A stretch of 64,000 nucleotides of DNA from an uncultured bacterium (GTDB lineage: Bacteria; Cyanobacteriota; Vampirovibrionia; Gastranaerophilales; Gastranaerophilaceae). Each line of letters begins with the position of its first letter. Position 1 is the first letter of the stretch. A program made the translations under genes and the position numbers. The stretch covers positions 1 through 64,000 of the forward strand of contig CACYUI010000005.1 of NCBI GenBank assembly GCA_902777605.1, given 5' to 3'. Below the pieces are notes generated by a model that saw only the letters and a program-made list of their open reading frames with translations, had not been told where the DNA came from and did no database searches. Of the stretch, positions 63,469 through 64,000 are shown piece by piece.

Positions 63469-63496
63469 TTGACATGTCTTGTGAACTATGTATAAT
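63469..63496 (+). promoter_or_regulatory. Promoter of the 63.5 kb gene, candidate leaderless
   Basis: TTGACA (63469-63474) and TATAAT (63491-63496) are both perfect and 16 nt apart. The ATG at 63504 is 7 nt after the -10, and there is no ribosome site. Confidence 0.8.
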
Positions 63497-63503
63497 ATAA
63501 CAT

Positions 63504-63986
63504 ATGAAAAAAATCTTAAATCATCTGTTAATAATAATATTAATTTTTACATGGTGGTTGTTTATATTTAGTGACAATACATTCTTTGCAACTTATTCAG
63601 AAGTAATAATGAATAAGAATAATGATAGTGTTATTCAATATAAATATCCATTAAAAAATAAAAAGATTTTATGTAAAACAAGTGAAATAAAAGAAATTAA
63701 TTACAAAAACGATTTTTATTCATTTTTTGTACAAAAAAATGCATCTACAAACAGAATTTATTATATTCAGCTAACGAAATTTGATAATAAAAGAGTGAAT
63801 ATATACCCCAAAATAGGGTCAGAGGTTTATTCAATAGTTAAAAACATGTCTGATTTTACAAAAAATAATGAGAATGACATCTATGTTGTTAAATTAAAAA
63901 ATTTCAGTAACTCTGTATTATTGTTAATAATATCATTAATAATTATAAGTATAATATGTAAAAATTTTTACCATAAATGCTCGTAA
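63504..63986 (+). CDS. AT-rich hypothetical membrane protein
   Basis: 160 residues. One hydrophobic helix lies at the N-terminus (about 4-24) and one near the C-terminus (about 138-152), with a polar beta-rich domain between them, probably outside the cytosol. It is much more AT-rich than its neighbours, which may reflect transfer. I recognise no family. A strong sigma-70-type promoter sits directly in front of the ATG. Confidence 0.65.
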   Translation: MKKILNHLLIIILIFTWWLFIFSDNTFFATYSEVIMNKNNDSVIQYKYPLKNKKILCKTSEIKEINYKNDFYSFFVQKNASTNRIYYIQLTKFDNKRVNIYPKIGSEVYSIVKNMSDFTKNNENDIYVVKLKNFSNSVLLLIISLIIISIICKNFYHKCS

Positions 63987-64000
63987 ACAAGGGTGCAATT

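Larger units (their letters stand above)
63198..63503. other. 306-bp intergenic region with two REP copies and a promoter
   Basis: No gene is supported. It holds two REP hairpins of the GTTGGGT type (63272-63293 and 63394-63415), identical over 30 bases apart from the loop, and the promoter of the next gene. Confidence 0.7.

Overview
The window is AT-rich, densely coded chromosome. It most likely belongs to a non-photosynthetic, anaerobic relative of the cyanobacteria: class Vampirovibrionia (Melainabacteria), probably order Gastranaerophilales. This placement is an inference. It rests on the diderm lipid A/Kdo genes (waaA and an ArnT-like transferase), flagellin with a FliA-type sigma factor, Clp N-domains of cyanobacterial ClpC type, a superoxide reductase beside ferritin, a type IV prepilin-like protein, several lineage-type proteins carrying a short S-F-K-G motif, and no photosynthesis gene. 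A 16S or marker-gene tree would be decisive. No rRNA, tRNA, CRISPR array, IS element or complete prophage was seen.

Layout. 1-7.1 kb: two small hypothetical proteins, a repeat cluster, pnp, a SEC-C protein, a tandem repeat, an ADP-ribosyltransferase-like protein, a RelE/HigB-type toxin-antitoxin pair and an orphan rpmH. 7.2-16.1 kb: proC, a GNAT-like gene, glgC, then on the minus strand pyrH-frr-cdsA-rnc-alaS. 16.2-26.4 kb: a possible FliK-like protein, a MetE/UROD-like protein, rplI, a two-component signalling block (REC-GGDEF-like-REC protein with a sensorless kinase; a PC4-like protein and a prepilin-like protein; a REC-PAS-kinase with a NarL-type regulator and an unknown partner) and rpsT. 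26.5-35.4 kb: a large acidic protein with a degenerate ATPase-like head and a UvrD-type tail, an M16-like protein, an MpaA-like carboxypeptidase, uppS, adk, a ferredoxin-nitroreductase, an ArsP_2-type permease and small unknowns. 35.4-41.5 kb: a seven-gene minus-strand run (HEAT-like protein, ruvX, DUF1292, triple Clp-N protein, tilS, hpt, nitroreductase). 41.6-49 kb: flagellin with a near-consensus sigma-28 promoter, a membrane protein, then ykgJ-rlmN-maf-dtd. 49-55 kb: superoxide reductase, ferritin, waaA, an ArnT-like transferase and a second S-F-K-G membrane protein. 55-64 kb: an exported protein, a dense repeat region, a 1,094-residue zinc-ribbon/cyclase-like/ATPase-like/TPR protein divergent from a ZorA/ZorB-like proton-channel pair, a FliA-family sigma factor, a phage-type DUF6291-like protein and an AT-rich membrane protein.

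How the genes work together. The sigma factor at 61.5 kb, the flagellin and its promoter at 42.8 kb, and the Maf-type flagellin glycosyltransferase at 45-47 kb form a plausible late flagellar module. waaA, the ArnT-like enzyme, uppS, cdsA and the MpaA-like enzyme serve the envelope. pyrH, frr, rnc, alaS, tilS, ruvX, rlmN, dtd, rpmH, rplI and rpsT serve RNA and translation.

The most unusual signals are the 3-TM ZorA-like plus OmpA-type ZorB-like pair next to a degenerate cyclase/ATPase protein, a Clp-N-only protein with three tandem double repeats, REP hairpins with covarying arms, and several genes whose -10 box sits 6-7 nt from the ATG (candidate leaderless mRNAs).
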